Shown: positions 27,414 through 35,846 of the stretch, piece after piece
Position numbering within the stretch: the first letter of the stretch is position 1
How the letters are laid out: each line of letters starts with the position of its first letter
Source: Magnetospirillum sp. ME-1
Lineage (GTDB): Bacteria; Pseudomonadota; Alphaproteobacteria; Rhodospirillales; Magnetospirillaceae
Assembly: GCF_002105535.1 (NCBI RefSeq)
Contig: NZ_CP015848.1
Span: 620,907-684,906 of the forward strand
Length of the DNA stretch: 64,000 nt
Reading direction: 5' to 3'
Notes under the pieces: generated by a model
Database searches by the model: none
The model's input: the letters and a program-made list of their open reading frames with translations, nothing else
What the model was told of the DNA's origin: nothing
Translations under genes and position numbers: made by a program

Positions 27414-27621
27414 GTCCTTGCCGGTCGTCGTGCCGTGCGACCTTCTGACTGGCACCCCATCCTCCCGATGCCTACGACTTTGGTAGTTTACCTCCGCCCC
27501 GCAGGCCCGAACAAGGCGAGCAAAAGGGCAATATCCCATCCACGCAGACCATCCCCGGCCGATCGGCATTTGAACTGTCCGGATTGGCGTCCTAACATTC
27601 GTGAAGCAGGAGGAACGTGCC

Positions 27622-28044
27622 ATGGCAACCTTGCGCCTTCGCGACATGCTGCTGATCGGAGCCGGATTGGGCTTTCTCGGCTGGGCGGTGATGCCGCCAT
27701 CCTCGCTGTCCCTGGATGAATCATGCCAGCCCGGCAGCGGCCCGCCATCCATCAGCGCCATGCTGTTTCCCGGCACCTTCTGGGAAAGGCAGCTGAATGC
27801 GGTGCTGGCCGAACGCGACGACCTTCTGGCCCGACCGGCGCGCCGCGCCCGCATCGACGCCCAGATTCAGGCCGAGGCATCGGCCATCGAGGGCCGCATG
27901 GACCGCCTGAACCGGGAGCAGAGCCGGGTGGATGACCGGGCCGAAAAGGAGCGGCGCGATATGGCCGAGCAGAGTGCCCGGCTCAAGCGCATCGCCTGGC
28001 TGATGGGCTGCGAGGGGGATATCCGCCAGAGATTGGCGAATTAG
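27622..28044 (+). CDS. hypothetical protein with N-terminal membrane anchor
   Basis: A 140-residue protein starting at the ATG at 27622, which AGGAGG precedes. An N-terminal hydrophobic segment (LLIGAGLGFLGWAVM) suggests an anchor or signal, followed by a proline-rich stretch and a long charged helix (AEASAIEGRMDRLNREQSRV and on) typical of a coiled coil. Two cysteines remain, one near the end. Not recognised. Divergent from the kinase. Confidence 0.6.
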   Translation: MATLRLRDMLLIGAGLGFLGWAVMPPSSLSLDESCQPGSGPPSISAMLFPGTFWERQLNAVLAERDDLLARPARRARIDAQIQAEASAIEGRMDRLNREQSRVDDRAEKERRDMAEQSARLKRIAWLMGCEGDIRQRLAN

Positions 28045-28075
28045 ATCGCCGCCCGGCGACCGAGAGGGACGGAAG

Positions 28076-28576
28076 CTATTCTTCCTCGGGCTCGGGCCCG
28101 GCCTCGACATCGATGGGCACGCCGGGCTGCAGCTTGGAGGTGCGGATGGCCAGCGCGCTTTTCACGTGGCTGATATTGGGTGCGGCGGTCAGCCGGGTGG
28201 TGAGGAAGCGCTGGTAGTCGTCCCAGTCATGGGCCACCACCTTGAGCAGGAAATCGGTCTCGCCGGCCAGCATGTGGCACTCGCGCACCTCGGGCCAGCC
28301 CTTGACCAGTTCCTCGAAGGCCTTGAGATCGGCCTCGGCCTGGCTGTTCAGCCCCACATGGGCGAACACCGTGACGTTGAAGCCCAGCGCGCCGGGGTCG
28401 ATTTCAGCATGGTAGCCCTTGACGTAACCGGCCTCCTCCAGCGCCCGCACCCGTCGCAGGCACGGCGGCGCGGAAATTCCGGCCCGCCTTGCCAGTTCGA
28501 CATTGGTCATCCGGCCATCGGCCTGAAGGTCAGCCAGAATGCGCCGATCGATGCGGTCAAGCTTGACCCGCTGCAT
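28076..28576 (-). CDS. Lrp/AsnC-family transcriptional regulator
   Basis: A 166-residue regulator with an N-terminal helix-turn-helix (LDRIDRRILADLQADGRMTN, VELARRAGISAPPCLRRVRA) and a RAM effector-binding domain (HMLAGETDFLLKVVAHDWDD). It is divergent from the peroxiredoxin gene with 281 bases between. Lrp-type proteins sense amino acids; the leucine cluster 5 kb upstream is a possible but unproven target. The acidic tail (EAGPEPEEE) is unusual. Confidence 0.92.
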   Translation of the reverse strand: MQRVKLDRIDRRILADLQADGRMTNVELARRAGISAPPCLRRVRALEEAGYVKGYHAEIDPGALGFNVTVFAHVGLNSQAEADLKAFEELVKGWPEVRECHMLAGETDFLLKVVAHDWDDYQRFLTTRLTAAPNISHVKSALAIRTSKLQPGVPIDVEAGPEPEEE

Positions 28577-28857
28577 AAGGGAACTCCAAAAGAACTCAGG
28601 TTTGCGAAATTATATTACTCGGCCGCCGCCAGCAAGCCCAACGTTCTGTCGCGCCGACGATTTTCAGCCCCCGTGCCGCCGCCTGGGCCGGCACTGGGCC
28701 AACCACCCGCAAGACCTTAGGGAAAGTGCGAGTTAATATCCTTCGCAGGCGGGGATATGGGGCAAGTTTTGTAATCATTCCATCTTGCGTGGCGCCGAGA
28801 ACCAGACTAGATTTGTCGGCATCATTCTTCTCAAAGCCCTACGATGGAGCTTCCATT

Positions 28858-30531
<1,674 letters not shown>

Positions 30532-30605
30532 GTTACGGCACAGTAGTCGGCAATGGTTGGGGAAGCGGAAAAAATAATCCGCCAGGGGAGGAGACCGGTC
30601 AAACC

Positions 30606-31499
30606 ATGGACTGGGACAAACTGAGGGTTTTCCACGCCGTCGCCGAGGCCGGCAGCTTCACCCATGCGGGCGAAGTCCTGAACCTCAGCCAGTCCGCCGT
30701 CAGCCGCCAGATCAGCGCGCTGGAGGAAAGCCTCAACCTGCCCCTGTTCCATCGCCACGCCCGCGGCCTGATCCTGACGGAACAGGGCGAACTGCTCTAC
30801 AAGACGGCGCGTGACGTGTTCTCCAAGCTGGCCATGACCGAGGCGCTGCTCACCGAAAGCCGCGAGCGCGCCCAGGGACCGCTGAAGATCACCACCACGG
30901 TGGCCTTCGGCTCCCTGTGGCTGACGCCGCGCATCAAGGACTTCCTGGACGCCTATCCCGACATCTCGGTGACCATGGTGCTGTTCGACGGCGAACTGGA
31001 CCTGGCCATGCGCGAGGCCGATGTGGCCATCCGCATGATGCCGCCGCGCCAGCCCGACCTGATCCAGCGCCACCTCTTGTCCATGAACTACGCGGTGTTC
31101 GCCTCGCCATCCTATATCGAGAAGTACGGCATGCCGAAATCCGCCGACGATCTCGACAACCACCGCATCATCGTCTACGGCGACGACACCCGGGTCTCGG
31201 CCCCGGTCTCCAACGTCAACTGGCTGCTGGAAGCCGGCGCCTCGCCCGACCGCCCGCGCAAGCCGGTGCTGGAGGTCAACAACATCTACGGCATCTACCG
31301 CGCCGTCAAAAGCGGTCTCGGCATCGCCGCCATGCCGGAATACCTGCGCGGCGAGGCGGAAAGCCTGGTCCACATCCTGCCCGAGCTGAAGGGCCCCAAG
31401 GTCGAGGCCTACTTCGTCTATCCCGAGGAACTGCGCCATTCCAAGCGCATCACGGTGTTCCGCGACTTCCTGCTGGGCAAGATCGCCGAATCCGCCTGA
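30606..31499 (+). CDS. LysR-family transcriptional regulator
   Basis: A 297-residue LysR-type regulator. The helix-turn-helix (FTHAGEVLNLSQSAVSRQIS, then ALEESLNLPLFHR) is canonical, and the rest is the two-lobed effector domain (LDLAMREADVAIRMMPPRQP). The ATG at 30606 follows GGGGAGGAG at some distance. It stands 74 bases after trxB; it is not OxyR-like, lacking the paired redox cysteines. The target is unknown. Confidence 0.92.
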   Translation: MDWDKLRVFHAVAEAGSFTHAGEVLNLSQSAVSRQISALEESLNLPLFHRHARGLILTEQGELLYKTARDVFSKLAMTEALLTESRERAQGPLKITTTVAFGSLWLTPRIKDFLDAYPDISVTMVLFDGELDLAMREADVAIRMMPPRQPDLIQRHLLSMNYAVFASPSYIEKYGMPKSADDLDNHRIIVYGDDTRVSAPVSNVNWLLEAGASPDRPRKPVLEVNNIYGIYRAVKSGLGIAAMPEYLRGEAESLVHILPELKGPKVEAYFVYPEELRHSKRITVFRDFLLGKIAESA

Positions 31500-31528
31500 T
31501 CGGGCCAACACCCTACCCGAAAGCATAA

Positions 31529-31564
31529 GGCATGCACTGGAAGCATGCCTCTGTCCTGCTTTTT
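31529..31564 (+). terminator. probable terminator after the LysR gene
   Basis: GGCATGC-ACTGGAA-GCATGCC forms a 7-base stem 30 bases after the stop, with TTTTT about ten bases further on. The distance to the T-run makes it a weak intrinsic terminator. Confidence 0.5.
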
Positions 31565-31565
31565 G

Positions 31566-31762
31566 GTGTGGTTCGAAACCATTCCATGCCGTACATCAGT
31601 ACTCACGACTTGTTGCAGCGCAGCAGGTCCCGAGTTCGGCGGTTTCCGCCACATCGTTCCCAGGCGCACTGCCTGGGTTCCGGGTCTTCGGACCCTACGT
31701 CTCCTAGACGTGAAGCCTCCCTGTTTGACTTTACCCCCTTGGGCAACCAAGGGGGTTTCTTT
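31566..31762 (+). ncRNA. candidate structured RNA or hairpin array at the left attachment site
   Basis: About 190 bases with no credible reading frame but a chain of stems: GGCGG-TTT-CCGCC (31638-31650), CCCAGGC-GCACT-GCCTGGG (31659-31677), GGGTC-TTCG-GACCC (31682-31695), ACGTCT-CCT-AGACGT (31697-31711), and a true terminator ACCCCCTTGG-GCAA-CCAAGGGGGT plus TTCTTTTT. The integrated element duplicates the last 38 bases before the terminator loop, as elements do when they enter the 3' end of an RNA gene. I cannot name the RNA: 6S or tmRNA were considered without a convincing match, and the tRNA-like GGTTCGAAACC at 31570 lacks the rest of a tRNA. An intergenic hairpin array like that at 48569 is the alternative. 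Confidence 0.35.
31701..31738 (+). repeat. attL: 38-bp direct repeat
   Basis: The copy next to the host-side hairpins. It begins CTCCTAGACGTGAAGCCTCC, ends GACTTTACCCCC, and is identical to 40023-40060. It runs into the left arm of a terminator, so the element supplies a new 3' end for whatever is transcribed here. Confidence 0.88.
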
Positions 31763-31847
31763 TTGTCGAATTTCTACGGGTTTGCGGCGGATTAGCGCCA
31801 TCAATATAGTCGCATTACGTGCGCATACTGAGCCTGTGTCGAATTCA

Positions 31848-31866
31848 GGGACTTACTGGGGACTTA
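31848..31866 (+). repeat. left integrase arm-type site
   Basis: GGGACTTACTGGGGACTTA, a tandem pair of GGGACTTA spaced by CTG, is identical to 39861-39879 near the other end and in the same orientation. Tandem 8-base motifs inside each end of an element are typical arm sites for tyrosine integrases. Confidence 0.65.
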
Positions 31867-32044
31867 GGATGCCGTTGGCACCCCTCCTCGGTGGCGGTGG
31901 GCTCGGTCACGGGTCGCGCGCTTCCCCACCCCTGGCTTGATCCACCCCAGCCGATGGCCTCTCCCCAGGTCCCCGAGCCGTCCGGGTCCGCAAATCGCCT
32001 TGGTGGTGGGCATGGCCGAAACCCCGCCCACGGCCAAGGCGACC

Positions 32045-32437
32045 TCAGGCCAGCAATTCGGATGGTGGCATCCCCAGTGCGGCGGAAAGCCGCTCGATTT
32101 CAGGTAGGGTCAGAGCGCACGCCCCAGCCTCAGCGGCCATGAAGCGTGGCAGGGTCATTCCGACGATGGCCGCAGCCTCCCGAAACCCATAGCCATTCTG
32201 ATGGTCACGCCATCGGCAGATACGACGCCCCACCCGTTGGGCCAGGGGCGACAGCGCCTCCGCCTCGCGGTCGGGGCGGGGGCCATGAGGCTTGGGAACG
32301 ATGGCAACCCCATGCGTCCGAGCGAGCTTCCGAACCATGGAGACACTCAGCCCCTCGGCGGCAGCGATCACACCCACGCGCTCGCCCCGATGAAGGGCGG
32401 AAATTATCCGGTGATTGCGAGGAGACATGCCCAACAC
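32045..32437 (-). CDS. HTH regulator, probable element repressor
   Basis: A protein of about 127-130 residues (start at 32437, or at MSPRN at 32428). The N-terminal part reads like a helix-turn-helix (RIISALHRGERVGVIAAAEG, LSVSMVRKLARTHGV), and the C-terminal part like an XRE-type motif (CALTLPEIERLSAALGMPPS). It sits at the integrase-distal end of the element. Repeated ATGCGG motifs directly upstream (32468-32612) are candidate operators. No Cro-like partner gene was found. Confidence 0.65.
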   Translation of the reverse strand: MLGMSPRNHRIISALHRGERVGVIAAAEGLSVSMVRKLARTHGVAIVPKPHGPRPDREAEALSPLAQRVGRRICRWRDHQNGYGFREAAAIVGMTLPRFMAAEAGACALTLPEIERLSAALGMPPSELLA

Positions 32438-32467
32438 CCCATAGCCAAATACACAACAGTATTGACT

Positions 32468-32612
32468 ATGCGGGGATAAGACTGTGAGAAGTATTTATTC
32501 GAGCACATGCGGAGAACAAAAGACAATGTTCGCATAATGTCATGTCAATGAGAACATACAGAAGGGGTACACCCTTTTTCTTGAATACTTTCTCATCACA
32601 TATGCGGACAAC
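32468..32612. promoter_or_regulatory. repeated ATGCGG(R)NNAAC-type motifs upstream of the repressor-like gene
   Basis: The motif occurs as ATGCGGGGAT (32468), ATGCGGAGAAC (32507-32517) and ATGCGGACAAC (32602-32612), and inverted as GTTCGCAT (32528-32535). The region is AT-rich and lies just upstream of the minus-strand regulator gene, as expected for an operator array. Confidence 0.5.
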
Positions 32613-32669
32613 TTAAATATTTATCCGGGTCAATTTTCAAAATTCACTATACTAGTATTTACGCATTAT

Positions 32670-32706
32670 CTCAACAAAAAGAAAGCCCCACCCAAGAGGG
32701 TGGGGC
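32670..32706 (-). terminator. Rho-independent terminator of the barrel gene
   Basis: On the minus strand GCCCCACCC-TCTT-GGGTGGGGC forms a 9-base stem followed by TTTCTTTTTG, about 35 bases after the stop of the outer-membrane protein gene. It separates this gene from the regulator further on. Confidence 0.9.
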
Positions 32707-32742
32707 CATTCAAACTAAGCTACAATGAGGCTCGATGGACTT

Positions 32743-33438
32743 CTAGAACCTATAGGTCAGAGTTCCAGAGACAACATGGGCCGTAAAGTCATCAACAAGA
32801 TTGTTTCCGCTGTTGACCCAGATATAGCGGTACCGCCCACCGATATCGAAATTATCGGTGACCTTAACATCCAAACCCGCAATTCCCTGGGCCATCAGAT
32901 TAGTGTTTGATGTTGAGGAATTAACGTTGAGGGTTCCAATTTTGGAAACCTTATCCTCCGTAGCGGCAAAACCGACACCACCACCCAAGACAGGGGTGAC
33001 GCGGCCAACATACCCCATGGGAGTGATGTAGAGATTACCTGCGCCAGAGAACGTAGAGACACTGCCCGTGACCGGGGCAGAACCGCTAACGGTGTAGGTA
33101 GTTCCATTGTATGTGGCGGTCAAGTTGCCAGAAACGTTCTTGTAATCAAACGTCGCGTATCCGAACTCAGCCTCTGCCCGGAACCAGTTGTTAAACCGGT
33201 ATCCGCCCGCAAGGCTGATAGCAGGTCCGGAGCTGAACTCAATGTCACCAGCGGCAGAAACGCTCAGGCCAGCGTTGCTACCATTCGCCCGAATACGAGT
33301 ATTGTTGGGGATGATGGCACCAGCACTAACACCGATATCCCACCCGCCCGAGGACGCCTTTGCAACTTCAGCTGCGTCAGCAATGCCGACAGCCGCCAGA
33401 ACCGAAACGCCAGCCAGAGCGGCAAGTGCTTTACGCAT
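32743..33438 (-). CDS. outer-membrane beta-barrel protein (element cargo)
   Basis: A 231-residue exported protein. The signal peptide is clear (MRKALAALAGVSVLAAVGIA, cleavage after ADA). The mature part has alternating strands of the OmpA/OmpW-like small-barrel type (GPAISLAGGYRFNNWFRAEA, FDIGGRYRYIW) and ends in the phenylalanine signature GTLTYRF used by the BAM machinery. GGGGGAAAGA precedes the ATG at 33438, and a strong terminator follows the stop, so it is its own transcription unit. Asparagine, serine and threonine are frequent, unlike in the host genes. As cargo of an integrated element it could change the cell surface and phage or nutrient uptake; this is inference. Confidence 0.85.
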   Translation of the reverse strand: MRKALAALAGVSVLAAVGIADAAEVAKASSGGWDIGVSAGAIIPNNTRIRANGSNAGLSVSAAGDIEFSSGPAISLAGGYRFNNWFRAEAEFGYATFDYKNVSGNLTATYNGTTYTVSGSAPVTGSVSTFSGAGNLYITPMGYVGRVTPVLGGGVGFAATEDKVSKIGTLNVNSSTSNTNLMAQGIAGLDVKVTDNFDIGGRYRYIWVNSGNNLVDDFTAHVVSGTLTYRF

Positions 33439-33592
33439 TCTTTCCCCCATTACGGAACAAAATTCAGGAATTCACGGATACATTAATCCCTGAATGGGTG
33501 CAACGCAGAGCGTGCCGATATGAAAGGGGGCCTCTCCTTTTTGATGATGTGTTGCACATCCGCAACAGCGAACATCATCACCATAACGAGGG

Positions 33593-33832
33593 CTACCGCT
33601 TTCCCCTCCGAGGCTTGAATTTTCGGTACTCGGCTTCGGTCATCTGACGGACGGGCATCAGGTAGTAGCTTCCCCCTCGCCGATACGCACAATGGCTCAG
33701 GACAGTGCCAGCCCCCTCACCATGGACATGGCTGCCCCCGCAGAATGGGCACTCAACCACGTACTGACGAAGCCCGCAGGGGGTTACCAGGGTTTGAACA
33801 ATCGTTTCGCCTGAACAGGGGGCGTGTCTCAT
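33593..33832 (-). CDS. small zinc-finger-like protein
   Basis: A 79-residue basic protein starting MRHAPCSGETI. It has CPFCGGSHVHG and a second SHCAYRRG cysteine, suggesting a zinc-binding knuckle with C/H ligands, then YRKFKPRRGKR. Its start overlaps the stop of the next gene upstream (33832) by an ATGA. The function is unknown. Confidence 0.6.
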   Translation of the reverse strand: MRHAPCSGETIVQTLVTPCGLRQYVVECPFCGGSHVHGEGAGTVLSHCAYRRGGSYYLMPVRQMTEAEYRKFKPRRGKR

Positions 33833-34047
33833 CACCACCCCCTCAACTTGAATGCCGATAGTGCGGGCTTGGCTAATCCGAACGCGACCTGGACATGTGC
33901 GGGCGCGGACGCCAGAGCGGTCAGGACCTCACCCAAATCGACGGACATGAATTCCGCCAACCGGGTTGGGGTCAGAACTGACCGGGGGCGGCGTTTGGCG
34001 GCGATCTCCACCGCCATGGCGACGATGCGAGCGTGGTCAGCGGTCAC
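33832..34047 (-). CDS. hypothetical small protein of the element
   Basis: A 71-residue helical protein (TADHARIVAMAVEIAAKRRP, then LAEFMSVDLGEVLTALASAP). It overlaps both neighbours by a few bases, in an operon-like chain with 34037 and 34342. A helix-turn-helix is possible but not clear. Confidence 0.55.
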   Translation of the reverse strand: MTADHARIVAMAVEIAAKRRPRSVLTPTRLAEFMSVDLGEVLTALASAPAHVQVAFGLAKPALSAFKLRGW

Positions 34048-34345
34048 GGAAAGCCTCCCTCACATGGCCAGGGGCCAGCACCAGAGCGGCGGCAAGGTCG
34101 CTCTCGGTGACCCGACCGAACCTGACGTTCAAGTGGGCCAGGAGTGCGGCCATGGTGCCGCGTCCACCGTGGGCCACGACCTCGGCGATTTCGTCCGCAA
34201 TGTGACGATGGAACCGGGCTTCGCGGGAGTTGATGGGGGAAGCGGCACCCACTACCGCCTCCCCCACCATGGCGCACTCCGGGGGGATGGGTGCGCCGAT
34301 CACATGCCCCGACTCGCGGGAGAAGGAAGAACCCAAGCGGGTCAT
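34037..34345 (-). CDS. hypothetical small protein of the element
   Basis: A 102-residue protein. Its second half (IADEIAEVVAHGGRGTMAAL, LAHLNVRFGRVTESDLAAAL) resembles the preceding small protein in layout, with VREAFRDR close to VQVAFGLAK, so the two may be related by duplication. It overlaps the next gene by an ATGA-type junction. Function unknown. Confidence 0.55.
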   Translation of the reverse strand: MTRLGSSFSRESGHVIGAPIPPECAMVGEAVVGAASPINSREARFHRHIADEIAEVVAHGGRGTMAALLAHLNVRFGRVTESDLAAALVLAPGHVREAFRDR

Positions 34346-35226
34346 GCGAACCTCTGTGCGACGGTGCGGCCCAGGTCGCCGCCGAACTCGGTGGCCGCAA
34401 CTTGGAGCTTGGATAAAACCTCGGGCGGAACCGAAATTTCGACCGGACGGGCGCGGCGGTTAATCTGGAGTCGATGGCGTCGGAAGTCCAGTGCGCCACG
34501 GGGCAGCAAAAAGCCGTCGCTCGTCTGGGCGGGTGCCGAACACCACATGCCGTCCAGGCCCAACAGCAGGTCACCCAAGGCCATTCCGGTTTTACGGTCC
34601 CGGATGTCGCCGTCGTCATCCGCCCAGTCGTGGCGGTCGAATTCGGCGGCGTAATCGGCATCCAGAACCAGGGTGGTCTGGGCGATCTGGCGGAGGGCCA
34701 TGACCTTGGCCATGGAGGAACTCAACAGCCCGACCGCCTTGGACAGCAGGCCCGCGATCAGGTTCGCATTGTCGCCAGCGTCTTCGCCATTGGCCTTGCG
34801 GACTTCGACGATCATTCGCCGCTGGAGGGGCAGCCCCTCGACCTCGGCGGGGCAGCCGATCTGGAAGCCGCCGTGCTTGTCCGGTCCTTCGATGACCCTG
34901 GCCAGTTCCAAGCGGAGGAGGTCATTGCAACCAGCACCGGGGCCGATGGCACCGCGAACAGCGTGGCGGCAAGCGTCCCAGGCTTCCGGGCTGATGCTGC
35001 CATCGGTCAGGGCGTCCAAGTGGGTTCGCAGGGCGATGACGCAATCCGCCAGGGCGTCATTCCGGGCGATGGCGACCGCATGGTGCCAGCGGTTGTGGGC
35101 TTCGACTTCGGTCGCCTTCGGCGGGGTCGCGGGCGCGGAGGGGGACGTGATCCGCCCGATGTGATTGTCGGGCTGGGGACGGTGCCAGGGGGTGGTGGTG
35201 GTGTTGGCGGTGTCGAGGTTGGTCAT
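34342..35226 (-). CDS. hypothetical element protein with C-terminal RHH-like segment
   Basis: A 294-residue protein starting MTNLDTANTTTTP at 35226, with GGAGGAAA before it; the open frame extends further but without a start signal. It is mostly helical and acidic. The last 35 residues (RPVEISVPPEVLSKLQVAAT) look like a ribbon-helix-helix DNA-binding segment. I do not recognise the rest. It overlaps its neighbours on both sides by four bases, so the operon 35495 to 33593 is translated as a chain. Confidence 0.6.
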   Translation of the reverse strand: MTNLDTANTTTTPWHRPQPDNHIGRITSPSAPATPPKATEVEAHNRWHHAVAIARNDALADCVIALRTHLDALTDGSISPEAWDACRHAVRGAIGPGAGCNDLLRLELARVIEGPDKHGGFQIGCPAEVEGLPLQRRMIVEVRKANGEDAGDNANLIAGLLSKAVGLLSSSMAKVMALRQIAQTTLVLDADYAAEFDRHDWADDDGDIRDRKTGMALGDLLLGLDGMWCSAPAQTSDGFLLPRGALDFRRHRLQINRRARPVEISVPPEVLSKLQVAATEFGGDLGRTVAQRFA

Positions 35227-35495
35227 GCGGATTTCCTCCAGCGACCGTTCGCTGTCTTGACCCGACGCCGTGCGGTTTCCTGGATTTCCTCGAGCATCCG
35301 GCGGTACGCCTCCGGGCCAATGTGGGCGTGGGTGTTGAACCAGTCCTGCGTGATCATGCGCCCGACCATGGCGCTCATGGTGAGCCCTTCGGATTGCGCC
35401 CGGAGTTCCAGCATATCGCGCTCGGTGGCCGTCAGTAGGGCCTGTATGGGGGTGCGGCGGGGCATGGTGTTTGTGTCTTTGGTGTTGTGCATCAT
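35223..35495 (-). CDS. ribbon-helix-helix (CopG/MobC-like) protein
   Basis: An 80-90 residue protein; the start is at 35495 or at MPRRTP (35465). The core TPIQALLTATERDMLELRAQ followed by EGLTMSAMVGRMI reads like the CopG/Arc ribbon-helix-helix fold found in plasmid copy-control and mobilisation accessory proteins. It heads the small-gene operon and lies near an inverted-repeat region that may be a replication origin. Confidence 0.6.
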   Translation of the reverse strand: MMHNTKDTNTMPRRTPIQALLTATERDMLELRAQSEGLTMSAMVGRMITQDWFNTHAHIGPEAYRRMLEEIQETARRRVKTANGRWRKSA

Positions 35496-35672
35496 CAGTA
35501 ATCATGAGTCTGAAACGAAGTAGTTTCAAGGGTAAATGTTGGCTAATATGATGTAATTCGACGATAAAAATGAAATGTTACTAGTACATATCATTCACCT
35601 GGAGGAACTATATGGGCACTGGGGAGGCGCTGGGGAGGGCATTATCACCCTGCAACCCAATAGAACTGCCAC

Positions 35673-35793
35673 TTAGGGAGTTTAGGGAGGGTTTTATGGT
35701 GTTTATCTAGTCGGCGGGGTGGTGGAGTGTACTCAACTCTCAAATGTCTTTCATTGGAGTGGATGTTATAAAAAACCTCCCCAAACTCCCTAA
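35673..35793. repeat. long inverted repeat between primase and small-gene operon (possible origin)
   Basis: TTAGGGAGTTTAGGGAGGG (followed by TTTTAT, to 35697) is answered at 35768-35793 by ATAAAAAACCTCCCC then AAACTCCCTAA, nearly perfect 25-base arms about 70 bases apart. Further GGGGAGG motifs lie at 35617-35637, and CTCCCC motifs run on towards 35850. The region 35496-35846 otherwise has no convincing gene. Its place next to the primase-helicase gene fits an origin of replication for the element. Confidence 0.5.
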
Positions 35794-35846
35794 CCCTTAT
35801 CCGAAGCGGCTTTGGGGTGGGTTTTGCCCTCCCCAAAGCCTCCCCA

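Noticed and set aside
31568-31584. GTGGTTCGAAACCATTCC as a tRNA or permuted tmRNA T-arm
   Set aside because: No acceptor stem, no CCA and no tag reading frame were found nearby; only the T-loop-like stretch matches.
35645-35836. A 63-codon minus-strand frame in the satellite
   Set aside because: It lies across the inverted repeat, has no ribosome binding site and no similarity; the region is better explained as an origin or regulatory DNA.
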